Assembly: GCA_946481025.1 (NCBI GenBank)
Contig: CAMLNA010000172.1
Location: 1 to 7,451 of the forward strand
DNA length: 7,451 nucleotides
Direction: 5' to 3'
Source: an uncultured Rivibacter sp.
Lineage (GTDB): Bacteria; Pseudomonadota; Gammaproteobacteria; Burkholderiales; Burkholderiaceae
A program made the position numbers and the translations under genes. Shown piece by piece: positions 5,319-7,451 of the stretch; position 1 is the stretch's first letter, and every line of letters begins with the position of its first letter. The notes beneath the pieces are model-generated. The model ran no database searches. It was not told the origin of the DNA and worked only from the letters and a program-made list of their open reading frames with translations.

Positions 5319-6852
5319 GGCGGATCTCCTGAAGCAGCAGCGATTGCCGGCGCAGCCACGGGCTCGCGCGATAGCGTTCACCGCGGTAGTGGGCGTCCAG
5401 CGCGTCGAGCAGCGCCACCACCCCGGCCGCCGATGCGGCAGGCGTTGCGTCCCACGCGGCGAGCCACTCGAAGGGACCTTGCGGATAGTTCACGCCGAGC
5501 TTCATCGCATCGTCGGCGCCTTGTGCCGTGCACACGCCCTGCGCCACCGCATCGGCTGCTTCGTTGACGAGCATGGCCAGGGTGCGCGCGACGACCAGCC
5601 CCGGCAGGTCCGCCAGCCGCGTCGGCACGAAGCCCAGCCTGGCGAGCCACTGCGCGGCGAGCGCCTGCCATTCAGCGGCCGCGCCTTCGGCGACCGCATA
5701 GGCCAGCGCCGCACCGCGCTCGACGCACCGCGGGTCGAAGCGGTCGAACACGGCCACCTTCGCATTGCCCCACACGGCCGCGAGCTCGGTGGCCGGGCGG
5801 CCATCGGTGAGCACGAGGCGGGCGCCATCGATCGACAGGCCGGTCCAGTGGTCGGGCCTGGCGTCGCGCCCGAGGGCCTTCGCCAGCCAGTCGGCCACCG
5901 GCCCGCTGCCATGCACCGCGATCTCCGCCGGCGACCCCGGCGCATCGAAGGCGACCGCGGCCACCGCCGGCACCACGCGGACGCCGGCCTCGTAGCGGTA
6001 GAAGCCCTGCCCGCTCTTGCGCCCCAGCAAGCCGCCGTCGACCAGCTCGCGCTGCACGAGGCTGGGCACGAAACGCTTGTCGCAGAAGTTCGCTTCGTAG
6101 ACCGAGCGCGTCACCGCGAAGTTGGTGTCGTGGCCGATCAGGTCCATCAGCTCGCACGGCCCCATGCGGAAGCCGGCTGCCATGAGGCAGGCGTCCAGCG
6201 CATGCGGCTGCGCCGCCTGTTCCTGCAGCAGCGCCAGCGTCTCGGCGTAGTAAGGCCTGGCAATGCGGTTGACGATGAAGCCGGGCGTGCTCTTCGCAGA
6301 CACCGGGACCTTGCCCCAGGCCTTGGCCAGCTCGAAGGTCGCCTCGGCCACGCCGGGGTCGGTCTGCAGGCCGTGCACCACCTCCACCAGCTTCATCAGC
6401 GGCACCGGGTTGAAGAAGTGCATGCCGACCACGCGGCCCGGCTGGCGCAGCCCGTTGGCGATGGCGGTCACGCTGATGGACGAGGTGTTGGTGGCCAGCA
6501 CCGCGTCGTCGCCCACGACGCCCTCGAGCTGCCGGAAGAGGCCCTGCTTGGCCAGCAGGTCTTCGACGATGGCCTCGACCACGATGCGGGCAGAAGCCGC
6601 CGCCTGGAGTGTGGCCACCGGTTCGATGCGCATCAGCGTCGCATCGGCAGCGTTTGCGTCGAGCTTGCCCTTGGCGACCAGTCTCGCCAGCGTTTCGCCG
6701 AGCTGCCCCCTGGCGGCTCGGGCCGCGCCCTCGCGCATGTCGAAGAGGAACACCGGGTGGCCGGCTTGTGCCGCCACCTGCGCGATGCCCGCGCCCATCA
6801 CACCGGCCCCCACCACCAGCAGCGGTGCGCCGCGAAGATCGAGGCCGATCAT
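5311..6852 (-). CDS. paaH: 3-hydroxyacyl-CoA dehydrogenase, PaaH (PaaC) type
   Basis: A 513-residue NAD-dependent dehydrogenase that oxidises a 3-hydroxyacyl-CoA to the 3-ketoacyl-CoA. The N-terminal Rossmann fold has VGAGVMGAGIAQ at 13-24. NTSSISVTAIA begins at 122, and the catalytic His145 and Glu157 lie in HFFNPVPLMKLVEVV. GFIVNRIARPYY (about 191-202) starts the first C-terminal dehydrogenase domain. A second copy of that domain is seen at about 416-495 (LPGLVVARTLAMLVNEAADA, then KLGVNYPQGPFEW). The twin C-terminal domain and length of about 500 residues match PaaH of phenylacetate degradation, which converts 3-hydroxyadipyl-CoA to 3-oxoadipyl-CoA; E. coli PaaH shares these motifs. I start at ATG 6852, which overlaps the preceding stop as ATGA. 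A GTG at 6867 would add five residues. A G-run 8 bases upstream of the ATG is a weak ribosome site. The substrate could instead be an aryl 3-hydroxypropionyl-CoA. Confidence 0.93.
   Translation of the reverse strand: MIGLDLRGAPLLVVGAGVMGAGIAQVAAQAGHPVFLFDMREGAARAARGQLGETLARLVAKGKLDANAADATLMRIEPVATLQAAASARIVVEAIVEDLLAKQGLFRQLEGVVGDDAVLATNTSSISVTAIANGLRQPGRVVGMHFFNPVPLMKLVEVVHGLQTDPGVAEATFELAKAWGKVPVSAKSTPGFIVNRIARPYYAETLALLQEQAAQPHALDACLMAAGFRMGPCELMDLIGHDTNFAVTRSVYEANFCDKRFVPSLVQRELVDGGLLGRKSGQGFYRYEAGVRVVPAVAAVAFDAPGSPAEIAVHGSGPVADWLAKALGRDARPDHWTGLSIDGARLVLTDGRPATELAAVWGNAKVAVFDRFDPRCVERGAALAYAVAEGAAAEWQALAAQWLARLGFVPTRLADLPGLVVARTLAMLVNEAADAVAQGVCTAQGADDAMKLGVNYPQGPFEWLAAWDATPAASAAGVVALLDALDAHYRGERYRASPWLRRQSLLLQEIRHA
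5326..5330 (-). promoter_or_regulatory. Ribosome binding site of the second crotonase gene
   Basis: Minus-strand AGGAG lies 7 bases before ATG 5318, inside the last codons of paaH. It decides the start and supports coupled translation. Confidence 0.75.
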
Positions 6853-7451
6853 GACCCGGGCCCCCACGACGGCGGACGCTTGGCCAGGAAGGCAGCGAAG
6901 CCCTCGCGCGCCTCCTCGGTGCCGCGCACACGCGCAATCGTGGCCGCCGTCAACTCGCGCACGCGAGGCGTGACGGGGCCGACTTCGAGTTGCGAGAACA
7001 GCGCCTTGATCTCGCGCTGCGCCGCCGGGCCTCCCAGCAGCAGATCGCTCACGACGGCGTCCACCGCGCCGTCGAGCTCCGCCGCCGGCACCACCTGCTG
7101 CACCAGGCCGATGGCCAGGGCCTCGGCCGCGGCGATGCGCGCGGTCGTCAACGCGAGCCGCCTGGCCTGCCGCCTGCCCACGGCATTGGTCACGTAAGGG
7201 CCGATGACCGCGGGCAGGATGCCGAACTTCGCTTCACTGACCGCAAAGCTGGCGTTGTCCGCCGCCACGGCCACGTCGCAAGCCGCCACCAGGCCCACGC
7301 CGCCGCCCAGTGCCGCGCCCTGCACCCGCGCCACCGTGGGCTTGGGGCAGGACTCGATGCACGCCAGCATCGCCGCGAAGCGCCGTGCGTCCTCGAGGTT
7401 CCAGGCTTCGCTGGCCTGGCTGGCGCGCTGCATCCATTGCAGGTCGGCTCC
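6849..7451 (-). CDS. Enoyl-CoA hydratase family protein, LiuC-like (5' end beyond window)
   Basis: The last 200 residues of a crotonase; the frame stays open through 7451 (…GADLQWMQRA), so the start lies outside and the ATG at 7433 is internal. GADLQWM is the oxyanion-hole region. RVQGAALGGGVGLVAACDVAVAA (in two parts, RVQGAALGGG and VGLVAACDVAVAA) and FAVSEAKFGILPAVIGPYV resemble bacterial methylglutaconyl-CoA hydratase (LiuC)/AtuE-type proteins. The first catalytic-position residue is Gly (GGGVGL) and the second is Glu (VSEAKFG), a pattern I associate with the LiuC group. It likely hydrates or isomerises an enoyl-CoA feeding the next gene, paaH, whose ATG overlaps its stop as ATGA. Leucine catabolism is possible in principle, but no carboxylase or lyase of that pathway is visible, and the downstream paaH and boxR-like genes point to aromatic catabolism. 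Confidence 0.88.
   Translation of the reverse strand, partial: GADLQWMQRASQASEAWNLEDARRFAAMLACIESCPKPTVARVQGAALGGGVGLVAACDVAVAADNASFAVSEAKFGILPAVIGPYVTNAVGRRQARRLALTTARIAAAEALAIGLVQQVVPAAELDGAVDAVVSDLLLGGPAAQREIKALFSQLEVGPVTPRVRELTAATIARVRGTEEAREGFAAFLAKRPPSWGPGS

Noticed and set aside
3997..7197. A plus-strand open frame of more than 1000 codons
   Set aside because: It runs antisense to four well-supported minus-strand genes, and its product is a low-complexity Arg/Ala/Pro/His-rich string with no domain. This is the usual shadow of GC-rich coding DNA.

Overview
The window is very GC-rich, densely packed chromosomal DNA. The gene families, and a BoxR/BzdR-type regulator (an Xre-type DNA-binding domain fused to a shikimate-kinase-like domain), suggest a beta-proteobacterium, most likely Burkholderiales of the Comamonadaceae/Variovorax kind. 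This placement is by inspection only. I see no RNA genes, mobile elements, CRISPR arrays or phage genes. The content is CoA-dependent catabolism of aromatic and phenylpropanoid-type acids plus two regulators.

Left block (1-2661, minus strand): a feruloyl-CoA synthase-family ligase gene (fcs) is followed 13 bp later by a crotonase gene. A probable further gene starts in an ATGA overlap and runs off the left edge. Centre (2662-3450): a 141-bp divergent region separates fcs from a plus-strand tetR-type gene. It carries two copies of the palindrome CATAC-N6-GTATG. One lies in the fcs leader and one covers a good -10 hexamer for tetR, so the TetR protein probably represses both fcs and itself.

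Right block (3476-7451, minus strand): a crotonase gene cut by the right edge, paaH-type 3-hydroxyacyl-CoA dehydrogenase and a second crotonase are joined by 4-bp and 8-bp overlaps. After a 106-bp gap comes the boxR-like regulator, which converges on tetR. The 25-bp convergent junction is built from TGAGCRG-like heptamers and forms a long inverted repeat.

Inferred working model: Fcs activates a hydroxycinnamate-like acid to its CoA thioester and the adjacent crotonase hydrates the side chain. The PaaH-type dehydrogenase and its crotonases oxidise 3-hydroxyacyl-CoA intermediates, either from the side chain or from ring-cleavage products such as dehydroadipyl-CoA. The TetR protein would sense the upper-pathway substrate or its CoA ester, and the BoxR-like protein a benzoyl-CoA-like intermediate. 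No thiolase, ring oxygenase or aldehyde dehydrogenase is visible, so the pathway is incomplete here. The three crotonases have three different catalytic-position patterns (Glu/Glu, Ala/His, Gly/Glu). Together with the paired operators, this is the most distinctive content. I found nothing that amounts to a wholly new system.
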